Assembly (NCBI GenBank): GCA_037951105.1
Contig: JBAMJV010002994.1
Span: 1 to 64,000 of the forward strand
Source of the DNA: Echinarachnius parma
Taxonomy: Eukaryota; Echinodermata; Echinoidea; Clypeasteroida; Echinarachniidae
DNA length: 64,000 bases
Direction of reading: 5' to 3'
Part shown: piece after piece, positions 63,181 through 64,000 of the stretch
Position numbering within the stretch: the stretch's first letter is position 1
How the letters are laid out: each line of letters opens with the position of its first letter
Program-made: the position numbers and the translations under genes
The notes under the pieces: model-generated
Database searches by the model: none
Seen by the model: only the letters and a program-made list of their open reading frames with translations
Told to the model about the DNA's origin: nothing

Positions 63181-63925
63181 ATCTTGTTCATTACTTATTT
63201 ATGTTTATTTATTTATCATTATTTTGTATTTATTTATAACTTTTTTTTGTCTTCTTTTTTTTTTGGCGGGGGGGGGGGGGGGGGGGGATAGGGGAGACTT
63301 TGACAGGTCACATCTATTTGTTATATTGGTTTGGTTTGAACATACCATTCCCCACTTATTGTGGGGATGCAATTCTCACATACAGCGTACACCATTGTTT
63401 GAAATTACTTGAAATCCGAACAACAAAAAGGCTTTCTTTATAGAATCAAAGTGCATTGGAAATGTCATCAAAAAGTAGTCCACAATTGTAAGTGCTAAAC
63501 AATGTGATGTGCAAATGTATGATTTTGTCAAATACATATTTTCTCTTGGTAGTGTTGCACATCATCAGACTTAAATGTTGAAATTCATAGCACCACATGA
63601 TATTGATATCCATTGCTTATACAAATTTAATTTGGTGAAAGCGATAGTGAAACGGTTTGTTGGTACAATTGAATTGTAAGCACCTGAAAAGGACATTTTT
63701 TTTTACTAGTCAGACATTTTTCAGATCTCAGAAAGAATGGTAGACAATACTTTGCTGGGATATGTATGCAAAAGCTACAACTTGTTCAAAGTGCACACTT
63801 GTTATAATTTCTGGCCATTACTACACAATTGATATTAGTGTTTTCCATTGTTTTGTTTGATTATTCATAATTAGCTGTAGCTGTAATGTATTGTGACGTA
63901 TTGACATAGTAGAATGTACCTGTAT

Positions 63926-63931
63926 AATAAA
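63926..63931 (+). promoter_or_regulatory. Candidate polyadenylation signal, zinc-finger gene
   Basis: AATAAA in TGTATAATAAACTAC, 3.2 kb after the stop, outside any recognised repeat. Confidence 0.35.
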
Positions 63932-64000
63932 CTACAACGGTAACATTAACCTACAGAATCAATTTTCTTTTATATATGGTTCGTTTGTGTTTGTGTGTGT

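Larger units (their letters stand above)
60704..63931 (+). other. Probable 3' UTR of the zinc-finger gene
   Basis: No further exon is seen. Candidate poly(A) signal AATAAA lies at 63,926-63,931; an earlier AATAAA at about 63,029 falls inside a repeat. The real 3' end cannot be fixed from sequence. Confidence 0.4.

Overview
The window looks like AT-rich nuclear DNA from an invertebrate deuterostome, most likely a marine one such as an echinoderm; that placement is inference. The support is spliced genes with GT-AG introns, a ciliary gene (CFAP91) close in sequence to vertebrate homologues, and dense small non-autonomous DNA transposons, including repeat types known from marine invertebrates. 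Nothing suggests a prokaryotic, organellar or viral origin.

Layout. (1) 0.57-3.2 kb, + strand: a complete three-exon CKS1-type gene (79 aa) with minisatellites in intron 2 and the 3' region. (2) 3.2-11.9 kb: no gene seen; foldback MITEs and a 1.3 kb element with 323-bp tandem repeats. (3) 30.28 down to 11.99 kb, - strand: a complete CFAP91 (MAATS1) gene, 18 coding exons, 981 aa, all phases consistent, with an acidic C-terminal tail. Its introns hold decayed copies of its own exons, a possible 20-residue cassette exon, MITEs carrying RFX X-box-like motifs, and a nested 0.8 kb motif-array element. (4) 30.3-38 kb: a GC-rich tandem-CARD gene (+ strand) and a very young minimal LTR element with 1,083-bp LTRs around about 241 bp. 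(5) 38-52 kb: no coding gene seen; microsatellites, possible promoters and a deep nest of transposons inside a 4 kb inverted-arm structure. (6) 52.36-60.70 kb, + strand: three coding exons of a large (about 1,791 aa) C2H2 zinc-finger protein with SUMO-interaction-like motifs and a C-terminal helical duplication; I do not recognise its orthologue. (7) 60.7-64 kb: its probable long 3' UTR, with a minisatellite, a pogo-like MITE and a tRNA-like foldback.

The genes do not form an obvious pathway: cell-cycle adaptor, axonemal scaffold, CARD signalling, and probable chromatin or transcription factor. Two themes stand out. Exon edges are repeatedly duplicated in or beside introns (CKS1 exon 2, CFAP91 exons 3, 5 and 10, zinc-finger exon 3). 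Three unrelated-looking elements of about 0.8 kb (21.56, 46.86 and 57.45 kb) each have short inverted ends and several copies of an element-specific motif; two share nearly the same motif spacing. These are the best candidates for something undescribed.

All coordinates and similarity statements come from reading and hand alignment. No database search was possible.
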